From Leptodactylus fallax (lineage: Eukaryota; Chordata; Amphibia; Anura; Leptodactylidae): a stretch of DNA of 64,000 nt. The stretch spans positions 157,111-221,110 of the forward strand of contig CAMRHE010001103.1 of NCBI GenBank assembly GCA_947044405.1, given 5' to 3'. The position numbers and the translations under genes are program-made. Every line of letters begins with the position of its first letter. Positions within the stretch are counted from its first letter, which is position 1. Positions 1 to 18,410 of this stretch are shown piece by piece. The notes under the pieces are model-generated. The model was given only the letters and a program-made list of their open reading frames with translations, did not search any database and was not told the origin of the DNA.

Positions 1-433
1 AGACCTGAATATCATTGAACATCTGTGGGATAATTTGAAGCGGGCTGTCCATGCTCGGCGACCATCAAACTTAACTGAACTGGAATTGTTTTGTAAAGAG
101 GAATGGTCAAAAATACCTTCATCCAGGATCCAGGAACTGATTAAAAGCTACAGGAAGCGACTAGAGGCTGTTATTTTTGCAAAAGGAGGATCTACTAAAT
201 ATTAATGTCACTTTTCTGTTGAGGTGCCCATACTTTTGCACCGGTCAAATTTTGGTTTAATGCATATTGCACATTTTCTGTTAGTACAATAAACCTCATT
301 TCAATCCTGAAATATTACTGTGTCCATCAGTTATTAGATATATCAAATTGAAATGGCTGTTGCAAACACCCAAATATTTAGAACTAAAAATGATTAAGAT
401 TAATAGGGGTGCCCAAACTTTTTCATATGACTG
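1..433 (+). mobile_element. Tc1/mariner transposon, 3' end only (window edge)
   Basis: This is the right end of a Tc1-like DNA transposon. It matches the right end of the fuller copy at 43698-45346 almost base for base: the transposase C-terminus, an AT-rich 3' untranslated part, and the terminal repeat ending next to a TA at 434-435. The rest of the element lies upstream of the window. One visible difference from the fuller copy is a T in place of G near position 178, in the penultimate coding stretch. Transcription of the transposase is toward higher coordinates. Confidence 0.93.
2..205 (+). pseudogene. Tc1-like transposase, C-terminal fragment
   Basis: The frame is open from the window edge to a TAA at 203-205 and encodes the last 67 residues of a Tc1-type DDE transposase. 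It includes the end of the catalytic domain: the DLNIIEHLWD block carries the third catalytic residue, Glu. It closes with the KGGSTKY C-terminus that also ends the copy at 44096-45118. Tc1 transposases cut and paste their own element at TA sites. Whether the missing upstream part is intact cannot be seen here. Confidence 0.9.
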
Positions 434-435
434 TA

Positions 436-1310
436 CATGCTGGAATTGTCACGCATGCATTGGTGACATGTATGATCCCACTGACACATACATTCCATCT
501 AGCCAGATCAATCTGACCTTGTGCTTATTGGGGAAAGCAATAGAATTAGAGAAGATACATTCAGCTTGGCTTTTAGCAGGGCTTTGGTTAGCTTTTATGT
601 GGATTGTGGCAGGCGGTTTTAGGGGGCAGTGGTTGGCAGTTCTAGCGAACACCTTGTTTGAAAATTATGGGAATGGGTGGTTGTGACTGGCAATTATTGG
701 GAAATGGTGGCTGGGGGAACTGGCTTGACACCTATGAGGACACGTGTTGCTGGACATACTGTATATGGGACAACTGTGACTATCTACGTATGGTCACATA
801 ATTGACAGCTATGTATTTACCCATCATTGTCGGTCTATGAGGGCACCTGTGATGGACAATCATGGGGAAATCTATGAGCTATCTAAAAATACAAAGCTTG
901 TCGTGAATGCTGTAGTGGCCATAGTCAAAGCTACAATATTTCATTTCTCCTTCAGATAGGTAATAATATAGAAATTTTAAAAAAAATCTGCAAAAATGTC
1001 TAAAAATTATGTTGCATCGTGGGGAGGGCTTGTTCCTCCATATTTGGCAGACTTGCCCATATACTGTGCTGCTTCTGGGTGAGGGATTCTACACTCAGTG
1101 TCTAATGTGAAGCTGTAAAAGTTGCCATAACGGGATTATCTCCTGCTGGACCTTTGGGGCTGTTTACTGTATCATAGGCCGGGCCTCTAATACTCTGGTG
1201 GACCAGTCTGGTCTGTGTTGTATACTTGCATATACCTTCCTGTATATGATTGTACGGTAGTATGTTTGGCTATGTTTATATGATATATTTACCTGCATTA
1301 CATTTCTACA
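436..1310. other. 5' flank of the lectin gene, no coding feature
   Basis: No gene or clear repeat was recognised here. A short open frame starting at 348 runs out of the Tc1 end and has no family features. The stretch should hold the promoter and an untranslated first exon of the lectin gene, because the bases just before its ATG look like a splice acceptor (pyrimidine-rich tract and TACAG ending at 1310). No TATA box could be assigned with confidence. Confidence 0.4.
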
Positions 1311-1319
1311 GGACTGACC

Positions 1320-8581
<7,262 letters not shown>

Positions 8582-8692
8582 GGCCGAAGAGCTGGGGATA
8601 CTCCGAATGTAGCGCCAATCCAAGCAACCAATCACTTACTAGCTTGTAGGGATGTAGGGCATTGTCACATGTTTTTATTGAGTTTGGTGAAG

Positions 8693-8698
8693 AATAAA
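8693..8698 (+). terminator. Poly(A) signal of the lectin gene
   Basis: AATAAA lies 112 bases after the lectin stop codon, at the end of a short 3' untranslated region. Cleavage would be expected 10-30 bases downstream. A GT-containing stretch follows at about 8715-8725. Confidence 0.7.
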
Positions 8699-8810
8699 AA
8701 GCTGAAATACTGGACAAAGTGTTTGTATAGATTGTGCTGCTCGATTTTATAGATGCCAGGGCTGCCCGCCCTCCTCCGACTACACACTGTTGTAAAATTG
8801 CAACTTCTGT

Positions 8811-9008
8811 TTAAAGGGGTTATTCGGGATTAGGAAATATGGCTGCTTTCTTCTTCTTCTCAGGGAGTGGCATCGTGTCTGTTGGGCACATAGCCATGCT
8901 ATATGAATGGGATGGAGATGTAGCATGGTCATGTGACCAAAGGTTGTGATGTCACCTCCTGAGAAGTAGGAAGCAGCCATGATTTCTAATCTTGGATAAC
9001 ACCTTTAA
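8811..9008. mobile_element. Small MITE with TTAA ends
   Basis: A 198-bp unit with imperfect inverted ends of about 22 bp (TTAAAGGGGTTATTCGGGAT at the left, inverse of ATCTTGGATAACACCTTTAA at the right). TTAA at both tips is the signature of piggyBac-type insertion. No coding capacity. Confidence 0.65.
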
Positions 9009-9800
9009 GTACAGACTCTCACTAGGTAACCAATTTCCTAACTGCGAGATTTACATAATTGCAGTGTTGGACTGAGTTTCCTCGGGGACCAAAATGATTG
9101 TAGGTGCCCACCTTCCAACAACGCACAGGGAATAGAGCATAGTACCCTTTAAATTTGGGTGTCTTTTGATATTCAATTACTTGAATGAGACTGAACAGCA
9201 CACAGGCCACTTGATAAATGAACATGGCGATGGCCTCAGGAGGTGTCTCATGGAATAAACTGGGGGACAGCGTTCTTTTTCTAATTGGTCACTATTTCTT
9301 GTATTGTTGCAATAAGTAGCGGCCGATAATTTTTACTCACCCATCCATGCTCCTGTGCAGGCTGGCTCTGCTGCCGCCACTAGAGGGCGCTGTACTTACG
9401 TCATGATGCTGAAGGACGCCAGGACGCTACATCAGCTACAGTGCACCCTGGTATTCTCTCTCACCGATCCTGACACTGGTTCAGTTCCTAAACTGCCCAG
9501 GTTCCCTCCGGTCCCTACTTCCTGGCGTTTACAAATGTCCAATCAGCTAGTCATTGGCCACAGCAGTGACCCACCTCATCAAATATTGGCTAAAAGTCTG
9601 TTCACATCTGTGTCATGCAATCCATTCTTGTGGTCTGTCATAAGACCACAAGAACGGATTAAACAAACACTGTCCGTCTTATTTCGTATGGGGTATGGAC
9701 AGGTGATCCACTGGTTTGTTTCGGTCTGAGCTAGTTCGGATAAAACCAGAAGTTACATTAATATACTCGGTGGTCTCTTCTCTTCAGACCCTAGATTATA
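9009..9800. other. Intergenic stretch without recognised gene
   Basis: No supported gene. At about 9630-9660 there is a perfect 12-bp hairpin (TTCTTGTGGTCT / AGACCACAAGAA), a small fold-back piece. Open frames here have no family features. Confidence 0.35.
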
Positions 9801-10844
9801 ATAGGCGGCAGGGCTGGTTTTAGACAAAGTGTGGCCCTGGGCAAAATTAAAAGTGGGGCAAATTCTCACATGTTGTTCCAACAAAACAAACGCACTCAGT
9901 TGGTACACACTGTGCAGAGTGCTGCTGAATTGATTTCTAGTATTAAGGTATTCGCTAGGCTCTAATAAGACTTATATCTTTATTGAATAATAATGCTATA
10001 CAAAAACCACATTTAAATATTATGTCCATATTGTTATAGAACAAAGCACACCATGGACTAATGTTACCAATAATACCTCTATACAAGGCCGGGTTTCCGC
10101 CCAAAAAATGCGGAGAAAAAATCCCTGCTTGCAGGACTTTTCTCTTTGCATTTTTTAAGCGGATTCGGGGACAGAAACCCGAATGGAGAATGAGCGCTAG
10201 TGTGAACATAGCCTTAATAATACCACCATACTGTTACTGCCACTGTACAAAAACCAATATTACCACAATACAGTGATAGATACCTCTCCTACACAGATGC
10301 TCTGTTGCCCCTAATAACATATAATGCCAGATAGTGCTTCATAATTTGCCAAAAACATTAGTCGTGCTGTAGACAGTAGTAATATGGCACAGTAATAGTG
10401 CCAACTTTTGTACTCAATAGAATAATAGTGACCACACCCTTTTATCATAATCAAATTTGATTATATAATTAAAATAATGATTTACTAATGCCTCCCATGG
10501 TATTAAAGCTCCCCTCTGTGCCCCTACACAGTAATGATGCCCATAGTAATAATTCCCACCGTCATGCCCCTGCAGTGTAATAATGCCCCTCTCTGCCCAC
10601 TACACACTAACAATGCCCATCTTTGTGTCCTTTACAAAATAATAAAAGTGGGCATTATTATTATGTGGGGACAAAAAATGGATTATTACTGCTTTGGGGC
10701 AGAAAGGGGATATTATTATTATTACTGTTAATAACTCTCCCTTTTTGTAAACTCTTTGTTCCTCCACAGAATAATAATGATCCACTTTGTGCCACCTAAT
10801 AGGTAATAGATTACAGTTTATCAGCTATAGAACCTTTTAGTTAT

Positions 10845-11267
10845 AGAGCCCCCTTATTAGTTCTAGTTCCCCCTTATTATAAGTGCCCCCTTATTATGGT
10901 GCCCCTTATTAGTTCCCCCTTATTATAGTACCTTCTTATTAGTTCCCCCTTATTATAAGTGCCCCCTTATTAGTTCCCCCTTATTATGGTGCCCCTTATT
11001 AGTTCCCCCTTATTATAGTACCTTCTTATCAGTTCCCCCTTATTATAGTACCCCCTTATTATGGTGTCCTTTGTTAGTTTCCCCGTTTTATATAACCCTT
11101 ATTAGTTCCCCCTTGCTATAGTGCCCCTTATTAGTTCCCCCTTACTATAGTGCCTTCTTATTAGTTCTCCTTTACTATAGTGCCTTCTTATTAGTTCCCC
11201 TTTACTATAGTGCCTTCTTATTAGTTCCCCCTTACTATAGTGCCTTCTTATTAGTTCCCCTTTACTA
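10845..11267. repeat. Minisatellite inside hAT copy 1 (first part)
   Basis: Tandem units of about 28-33 bp based on CCCCTTATTAGTTCCCCC and TTATTATAGTGCC. The array is broken by the Tc1 at 11270-12847 and continues to about 13030 on the other side with the same unit. Shorter relatives of the unit (AATAATAGTTCCCCC) occur inside hAT copy 3. Confidence 0.88.
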
Positions 11268-11269
11268 TA

Positions 11270-12847
11270 CACTGTGTTCCAAATTATTATGCAAAAAGTG
11301 TTTAGGAGTGATAAGGTAAGAATTTTTTTGTTTGTCAGTTAAACTCATTGATGGTGATGTGTGTCAGGGCTCTTTATATCACTGAAAGCAATTGCAGACA
11401 CCTGTGCTAATTAGTTTGGCAGGTGTGTCCAATTAAAGGCAAGACTACTTAAGAAGGCTGTCCCACATTATTAAGTAGCCTACATTTTCAGCCAAAATGG
11501 GAAAGAAAAAGGATGTGTTGGCTGCTGAAAAGCAACAAATTGTGGAGTGTTTAGGTCAAGGCATGACTACAATCAACATTGCCAAGACACTTCATCGTGA
11601 TCATCGCACAATCAAGAAGTATGTAGCAGATTCACAGCACACACGTGTGCGTGCTGATAAGGGAAAATTGAGGACTCTTTCCAACAGGCAATTATGTCAG
11701 GTTAAAAGAGCAGCTTCAAAAATGCCTTGTCATAGCAGCAGACAAGTTTTTGAAGCTGCTGGTGCCTCCAACGTCCCCGAACAACAAGATGCAGGGTCCT
11801 TCAGAGGTTTGCAGCTGTGCGTAAGCCATCCTGTCGACCTCCTCTATCCACTGCACACAAGCAGAAACGGCTCCAGTGGGCCAAACAATACATGAAGACT
11901 GACTTCAAAACTGTTTTGTTCACCGATGAGTGCCGTGCAACGCTCGATGGTCCAGATGGATGGAGTGGAGGATGGCTTGTTGATGGACACCCCATGTAAA
12001 CACGGCTACGGCGCCAACAAGGAGGAGGTGGAGTAATGTTTTGGGCTGGAATCATGGGGAGAGAGATTGTCGGCCCCTTTAGGATCCCTGAAGGGGTAAA
12101 GATGAACTCCATAATGTATGTGGAGTTTCTCAAACAGCACTTCCTGCCATGGTTCAAGAAGAAGAACCATGCATTCCGCAGAAAGATAATTTTCATACAT
12201 GATAATGCACTGTCTCATGCTGCAAATAACACATCTGCATCTCTGGCTGCTATGGGCATAAAAGGGGACAAACTTATGGTGTGGCCCCCATGCTCCCCTG
12301 ACCTCAACCCCATTGAGAACCTCTGGAGCATCATCAAAAGGAGTGTCTATGAAGGCGGGAGGCAGTTCACATCTAAGCAACAGCTCTGGGAGGGTATTCT
12401 GTCCTCATGCAAAACAATTGAAGCAGAAACCATCCAAAAACTGACAAATTCAATGGACGAGAGAGTTCAGAAGCTTCTTTCGAACAAGGGGTCCTATGTG
12501 CAAATGTAACATCACCTCGAATAAAGTTTTGGCTTGAAAACTGTTTGATTTCAGTTTGTAATAACCTGCTAATGCTTATAATTTCACAATGACCATTTTT
12601 TTGTTCTTAATAAAAATGAAAAGGTTGCAAATTCTGCTGTGCATAATAATTTAGAACATGCATTTTGAGTGCATTTTGAGTGTTTATTTTTTTTTTAAAT
12701 ATACTGTTATCATAGGCAGTTTGTTCAAAAACCTTTCAATTATACTCGAATAGTTGATGACTGGAAAATTACAATGACTGCAATTCATATAGGTAATTTT
12801 GGAAAATATGAGAAAATATTATTTGCATATTAATTTGGAAGACAGTG
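11270..12847 (+). mobile_element. Tc1/mariner transposon, full length
   Basis: It is 1578 bp between TA dinucleotides at 11268-11269 and 12848-12849, with inverted tips CACTGTGTTCCAAATTA and the inverse of TAATTTGGAAGACAGTG. It is inserted in the minisatellite of hAT copy 1. It carries one broken transposase gene. The family differs from the other Tc1 copies here in its KGSYVQM C-terminus. Confidence 0.93.
11497..12509 (+). pseudogene. Tc1-like transposase with two frameshifts
   Basis: It starts MGKKKDVLAAEKQQI with a homeodomain-like helix-turn-helix and would be about 337 residues. The frame changes near 11770 and again near 11995, so the catalytic domain lies in three frames. The first catalytic Asp is in LFTDECR, the second in FIHDNALSH, the third acidic residue in [12 protein letters not shown]; all three positions are retained. 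The last segment is open from about 12000 to the TAA at 12507-12509. Not functional as it stands. Confidence 0.88.
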
Positions 12848-12849
12848 TA

Positions 12850-13030
12850 GTGCCTTCTTATTAGTTTCCCCTTATTAAAGTGTCTTCTTATTAATTCCCC
12901 TTATTATAGTGCCACTTTATTAATTTTAGTCTCCCCTTTTTTCCTTATTATAGTTTCCCCTTCAGTTCTAGTGCCCCCTTATTATAGTGCCTCTTATTAG
13001 TTACAGCGCCCCTTTTCAGCTTTAATGCCC
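12850..13030. repeat. Minisatellite inside hAT copy 1 (second part)
   Basis: Continues the CCTTATTAGTTCCCC array interrupted by the Tc1. The units are more diverged than on the left side. Confidence 0.75.
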
Positions 13031-13639
13031 CTCTTAAACTCACCTAACCTGATCCCGTAACAACTGAAGCTGATGACGTCTCCCCTGCTCCAGAAGAGGT
13101 CTGGCAAAGGCTGCGTGATGTCATGACATCATCACACGGCCTGAGTCAAGACGTTAGGTGCACACTATACTGTGGCTTACAGTATTACAGGGCAGGGACG
13201 TTTTAACACATTGGTGGGCCCAGTGCAAAGGTTTCATAAGTGGCCCCCCCCATGACCACCGCTATTATACCCATCTGAAAGCTGCCAAAAACTTGGATTT
13301 TATATGGTGACATTCAGTGGGTGACAATGTGTTATGTGACTGATGGAACTTTCCGCCTGTCAGAAATGTTTTATACGTTCATCTCTAGTAATAATCGCTA
13401 TTGCTATTATTTTAGTGTGTAACAGATATCACTATAAAGGCAGTCGGCGTATTTTACTCTATAAAAAAAGTAAAAAAATGTAATCTTTATTGATGACTTT
13501 GTGAATATGTTGTGTAAGTGTTTGGTGCAACTCTTTTGGCGCTGCGAGCTGGACGATGGTAAATGTCTGGGTTACAGTGCCAATAACTTCCTGGTTAGGT
13601 TATGTTCAGAGGGGTATTACATTAAAATACCCCTGTGAT

Positions 13640-14445
13640 TAGGATATGCGCACCGCAGAAAATTTAGCTCCATCCACTTTTATGTTGACTCCACCCATTC
13701 TCATCCATTTTTCTAGTATAATCCTACTACAATCACCCTAACATTACATGCCCCCGCATTATAATGTTCTCCTCCAATTGCCCCACAGTAGGAAGTCCCC
13801 TCTCCTGGTGCCACAGTTTCAGCTGGGGTAAACTAGAGGGGGACATTAAACCACGGAGTTAGTTGGATGGGGACATTAAACTGTGGGTAACTAGAGTCAG
13901 ACAGGTCCCTCTCCAGCTACCCCTACGGTTTAATGTCCTCCTCCAGTTGCCCCCAGTTTAATGCTCTTTTCAAACTTGCCCCAAGTTTAATGTCCCCATC
14001 CAGCTGCCCCCAGTTTAATGTTACCCTCCATCTACCCCCCCCCCCAGTTTAATATCCCTCTTCTTCTCCCCCCCAGTTTAATGTCCCCCCTTCAATTGCT
14101 CCCAGTTTGATGTCCCACTTCATCTGCCTCCAGTTTAACATAATAAAACACACTCACCTCTCCTCGCTCCCCTGCTGTCTCTTCTCCCGTACTGTTCAGG
14201 GAGTTACAGGCGCGATGTGAGTGACATCATCACATCGCGCCTACAGTTCCCGGGGATCGGAGCACACTGGGAGGCACTTAAAACAGAGCGGTGAAGCAGG
14301 AACTGGCCGTGGACAGCTCCTGCTTCATCATTGTATTTAACTCATCTGCTTCCGGAGAGGAGGCAGATGGACTGATACCAGGGCATATTACTCGCCGACC
14401 GGGACAGTGGGGCAGGACCTGGAATCCCGGATGGTTGGGAGGTAT
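13640..14445 (-). mobile_element. Repeat with TACCTCCCA terminus, reverse copy
   Basis: Reads in reverse as: GGGAGGTATG terminus (14440s), 'CCGGGATTCC...' head, an ATGAAGCAGGAGC block, a CACATCGCGCC/GATGTGAGTGACATCATC block, an array of GTTTAATGTCCCC units, and a tail with CTCCACCCATTCTCATCC. The same order occurs in + orientation at 24932-25620 and 28005-28972. No coding capacity. Class uncertain. Confidence 0.6.
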
Positions 14446-14754
14446 GCCCAACTGGGGCCCCAGTACCATAGGCCTGGGGCAACTGCACCATTGGCCCTAT
14501 GGTTAAAGCGGTCCTATGACAAAGCATGGAGAATAGATCTCCATGCTCTGTGGTAAGTGACAGGTTTCAACTGGATCGGAGCCCTGAGAGGACTCCACTT
14601 CAGTTGAAAGTGGTGCTCTCAGGATCGGAGGCATCAAGTGAAACCTTGAGTGTCCCGGATCCACTAGGGGCCCCTTTGGGTTTCCCCCCCCCTTTCCTAA
14701 CGCCGGCCCTGATAGGTGGAGGCCCAGGGGAGGTGTAAAAACAAAAAACATTTA

Positions 14755-15118
14755 CAGGTGCATTTCAATAAATTAGAATATCTTTGAAACATTTATTTCA
14801 GTAATGAAATTAAAAAAGTGAGCTCCTATATTTTCTAGATTCTTTAAACACAGAGTGTTCTATTTCAAGTGTTTTATTTCTGTAAATGTTGATTATGGAT
14901 TACAGCTAATGAAAGCCCAAATCTAAGAAAATTTGAATATTGTAAAAAAGTTCAGTATTGTAAATTCAGTGTTTCACCTGCCAAGGTTTCCTAAGCCTTT
15001 AAATGGTCCCTCAGTCTGGTTCAGTAGGACACACAATCGTGGAAGACGCTGATTATGAATTGAATTACTGAAATGAATGAACGTTTCAAAGATATTCTAA
15101 TTTATTGAGATACACCTG
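14755..15118. mobile_element. Mariner/Tc1-type MITE
   Basis: 364 bp with inverted ends of about 37 bp (tip CAGGTGCATTTCAATAAATT; right end the inverse with two differences near the tip) flanked by TA at 14753-14754 and 15119-15120. No coding sequence. TA duplication and tip sequence place it with Tc1/mariner-mobilised MITEs. Confidence 0.88.
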
Positions 15119-15120
15119 TA

Positions 15121-15425
15121 TACTCACCTTTCCTTGCCTCTTCTGGGCTTAATCTCGACATCAAGCGCTCTCTCTCTCAGCCTCCTGGTTGATGTCATGC
15201 TCCCAGGGTCCCTGCTGAGGCCTCTGATTGGACACACTGAGCGTCATAAAGCTGGGCATGTCCTTGTGACTGCTGTGGCCCAATCACAAGGAGCATGACA
15301 TCACCCAGGAGAAATCGAATTTAAAAAATAAAAATAAATAAATAATATAAAAAAAAAAAACAATTTGGGAAATTGGGATCGAGCTTGACTTGGAATGAAG
15401 TAGTTTGTCCATCTCTAGTGGTTAC
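15121..15425. other. Repeat-like DNA before the Penelope-like element
   Basis: No gene. The stretch has A-rich simple sequence at about 15310-15361 and ends in CCATCTCTAG, which resembles a decayed right tip of the hAT family at 19203-24288 (TCATCTCTA). No left partner was found, so only a fragment is suspected. Confidence 0.35.
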
Positions 15426-15435
15426 CAATAGGGTC

Positions 15436-16484
15436 TAACGATTTAAGTCTGCAATTCACAAGCTCCTATTCATACACTGAAATTGAATACCTTGACTTGG
15501 TACTCAGTCAAGAAAATACGGTAATTCATACAAAAACTTTTTTTTAAGAAAGTCGATGGCAATAGCCTTTTAAGCTTCCATAGTGACCATTATAAGAAGT
15601 GGAAAATCAACGTTCCCTTCAGTCAATTTAAACGCCTCAGGAGGAACTGTTCCCGAACTGAGGATTACCTTGAACAGAGTAAAATTATGACAAGCAGATT
15701 TTTAGAAAAAAGATACCCCAAATCCGTTATTACAGCGGCTAAATCAAGAGCTAACAAGCTTACTCAATCCGACTGTTTAAAACCAAAACCTCCACCAACA
15801 GAGAATAATGAAAAATGGCAGTATAATTTTCTTACTACATACAGCTTTCAACATAAAACAATTCGCAACATTCTAAATAAACATTGACACGTTTTGAAAA
15901 AAGATCCAATTATAGGTAAAACATTACCAGACAACCCAGCCATCACATTTCGAAGAGCCCAAACTATTAAAAATATCCTAGCCCCCAGTAAGCTCCGTCA
16001 GAAGCATCTTCTGACCAGTACAAATAATATACCAAAGAAAAATGGAAACTTTAAATGTGGAAAAAGTAGATGCAAATGTTGTTCAACTCTGAGCCATAAT
16101 TTACAACAATTTAAAAGTAATTCCACGGGTGAAACATTCAAAATTAATCAATTTCTTAATTGCGAATCTGAATTTGTGATTTATTTGATCGAATGTGGAT
16201 GCAGTCTGCAATATGTTGGTCGTACCACACTCCCTTTCCATATTAGACTCAACAATCATAGATCCAATTCATGTAGGGGTTATATTAAACATGGCGTTTC
16301 AAAACATGCCAAATATTTTCACAATAGCGAATTCTCATCATTTAAATCTACCATAATAGAACAAATCCCTATCACAAAAGACAACAGATTTGACACTCTA
16401 AAAAAACGCGAGATGTATTGGATTTACAAGCTCAGTACTTTAAATCCCTATGGTCTGAACGAAGCCACCGAAATAATCACCTAA
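15436..16484 (+). pseudogene. Penelope-like RT C-terminus and GIY-YIG endonuclease
   Basis: Two consecutive frames: RT thumb/linker up to a TGA near 15885, then 15894-16484 (196 residues). Residues about 95-190 of the second frame form the GIY-YIG domain: VIYLIECGC (GIY strand), YVGRT (YIG strand), a conserved Arg in FHIRLNNHRS, and a Glu in KKREMYWIYKL. Before it lies a Cys-rich CGKSRCKCC element, the CX2-3C type finger of vertebrate Penelope-like elements. The endonuclease nicks DNA to prime reverse transcription. Its own fold looks intact, but the upstream stop and truncation disable the protein. Confidence 0.85.
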
Positions 16485-16527
16485 ACCTTTCACATCCAAA
16501 ATTCATCCCACTTCATTACTACACTTC

Positions 16528-16815
16528 TAGGACCACAATTTCATTATCCAATTACATAATCTGTAACCCATTTATTCAACCCCCTTTTTTATTTATTTTT
16601 TTTTTCCTCTCCTTTATCAATTCATTCCCATATGACACCTGTATCCAGTCATTTCAGTATCCAATACACAATTCTATTTCATGAATTCCATCATCCATTT
16701 ACATAACTCATAACCCATCTATATAACCTTTTTTTTTTTTTTTATCTAGGACCACAATTTCATTATTCATTTACTTAATCTGTTACCCATTTACTCAACC
16801 CCCTTTTTTTTTTTT
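16528..16815. repeat. Short direct repeats in the Penelope 3' region
   Basis: At least two clear copies (about 16530 and 16748) of GGACCACAATTTCATTAT followed by TCTGTnACCCATTTA and CAACCCCCTTTTT, and a partial third copy near 16690. Further loose repeats (TATGTATATTGTTGCAA, TAGTACTGCAGATATTTATA) run from about 17030 to 17440. Confidence 0.65.
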
Positions 16816-17942
16816 CTACCTACTCTAGACACCTGCGCTGGCATCACACATGCCACACATTATAAATTAACCCTCATTTCCTGCACACAACACTGGCTCT
16901 TTGCACAAGCAATATTACAGAGGTAAGCACTCTTCATTTTAACTATACCATCATCAGGAGTATACATACTGCTGCAAATTGGTGTAACTGCATTTCAATC
17001 AAAAGACATTCACAGAGATAAGCCACCATTTTGACTATGTATATTGTTTGAATTTCTAGTACTGCAGGCATTTATACAAAAGATATTTATAAAGATAAGC
17101 CCCTTTCTTCTTGGCTTTATTACCATCTTTACTATATATATAGATAAGCCACCATTTTGATTATGTATATTGTTGCAACTTTTAGCACTGCAGATATCCT
17201 TTTGCTGTATTACCATCTTTACTATATATATTGCTATATATATTGTTATACGCGCTAACCCCCTGTCCATGCTAGCTACCATTTTGATTTTGTATATTGT
17301 TGCAATTTTTAGTACTGCAGATATTTATATGAAAGGTAGCTATAAAGACAAGTCCCTTGGCTATATTACCATCTTTACTACAGATATGGTTACACGTGCT
17401 AATCACCTGTTCGTGCTAACTACCTGTTCTTACACAATTTGCTTTTAGTTACTATATATTTGTTTTGACTGTACACATCGTATACAATATTTTCTAGTGT
17501 CCGTATCAAGTGATTTATTCATCTTGATAAATTTATATACCATCCATTAATCCATTGTATTTATAATGGTCTGTATAAGGCAATTTGAATATATACCCGA
17601 CATTTTTATTATGAAATAATATACATATATATATACATACACATACACACAGATATAAACTATGTTTCTACATAGGAGACTATAAAGTAATAAGTGTGTT
17701 AATAATGTAAACAACAAGTGTGTTAATAATGTAACCAACAGTTAGATCTTTTATCATCTGATTATGTTATGATCTTATAGTACATCTTTTATGTCTTTCT
17801 TGTTATAATATCTTGTCATAATATTAGCTTATGATTTTTTACTATAAATTTTTATATGTTTATTTTATGTTTATTTTATGTTTTATTACTATTTTATTGA
17901 TTGTAATTGAAATAAGTGTTTTTATTTTATCTCTTATCATTA

Positions 17943-18015
17943 TTTATGTAGATCTGATGAAGGGGTGCGCTCTTTTGAACGCCTTAAAACCCCGAAACGC
18001 GTAATCTTAAATAAA
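17943..18015 (+). ncRNA. Hammerhead ribozyme (type I) of the Penelope-like element
   Basis: The conserved core CTGATGA (17954-17960) and GAAA (17993-17996) are present in the right order. Stem II: GGGGT pairs with ACCCC, continued by GCG/CGC around a U-rich loop; one extra A follows the CUGAUGA. Stem III is the short palindrome ACGCGT. The expected cleavage site is after the A that follows it (position 18003). Stem I: AGAT just before the core pairs perfectly with ATCT just after the cleavage site, and TTTAT further out pairs with ATAAA. Very short stem III is known for Penelope-associated hammerheads, which are thought to act as dimers. Such ribozymes process the retroelement transcript. Confidence 0.8.
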
Positions 18016-18186
18016 GCCTGAACTTCCCGCACTTTGAGACCAGTTGTGGTTTATCCATAGAGGAGCGCAAATCCTGGGACCCTATTGGGAACAGTTGTTC
18101 CAGCTATACATATCTTTCACCAACGGCTTCAATCCTTCGGATAGTCGGTAACCCCAGTTTGAATGCGATCCTGATCTACTAGATTC

Positions 18187-18410
18187 CCTAATTTTTGTAG
18201 GTTTGTAGGTGACCAAATACTTATTTTCCACCATAATTTGCAAATAAATTCTTAAAAAATCAGACAATGTGATTTTCTAGATATGCTTTCTCATTTTGTC
18301 TCTCATAGTTGAGGTCTACCTATGATGATAATTACAGGCCGGCCTCATCTTTTTAAGTGGGAGAACTTGCACAATTGGTGGCTGACTAAATACTTTTTTC
18401 CCCATTATAG
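18187..18410 (-). mobile_element. Tc1 transposon, 5' end fragment
   Basis: One terminus only. Read on the - strand it starts GGGGAAAAAAGTATTTAGTC and continues through the 5' untranslated part (CAGCCACCAATTGTGCAAG, TATTTGGTCACCTACAAAC). It stops before any transposase. It matches the well-known vertebrate Tc1 5' end of the GGGGCAAAAAAGTATTTAG type. Confidence 0.75.

Larger units (their letters stand above)
9809..14711. mobile_element. hAT-type element, copy 1 of the CAGGGCYGG family (no transposase)
   Basis: The left end CAGGGCTGGTTTTAGA and right end ACGCCGGCCCTG are inverted at their tips. They are flanked by 8-bp duplications differing at one base (ATAGGCGG at 9801-9808, ATAGGTGG at 14712-14719), as expected for hAT transposition. 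The 4.9-kb body has no hAT transposase. It is made of simple and tandem repeats plus a later Tc1 (11270-12847) and a second repeat family (about 13640-14445). The same terminus occurs at 26008 and 32144. Confidence 0.85.
15430..18110 (+). mobile_element. Penelope-like retroelement, 5'-truncated, with hammerhead ribozyme
   Basis: The 5' end begins inside the reverse transcriptase C-terminal region: EYLDLVLS near 15490, then FHSDHYKKWK and LRRNCS blocks. Next comes a linker and a GIY-YIG endonuclease in the frame 15894-16484. About 1.5 kb of AT-rich 3' DNA follows, with internal repeats, a hammerhead ribozyme at 17943-18015 and an AATAAA-containing end. RT plus C-terminal GIY-YIG, with a hammerhead in the terminal region, is diagnostic of Penelope-like elements. 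The catalytic RT core is missing, so this copy is dead. The right boundary is approximate. Confidence 0.88.

Noticed and set aside
348..686. 112-residue frame starting inside the Tc1 3' end
   Set aside because: It begins in transposon untranslated sequence and continues into flank with no domain features or conservation signal.
14278..14751. Several overlapping frames on both strands
   Set aside because: They lie in repeat DNA shared with 25 kb and 28 kb, and none keeps a frame between copies.
15362..15415. Possible right end of a second TAGAGATGAGCG hAT element (CCATCTCTA)
   Set aside because: The tip is imperfect and no left end or 8-bp duplication was found.
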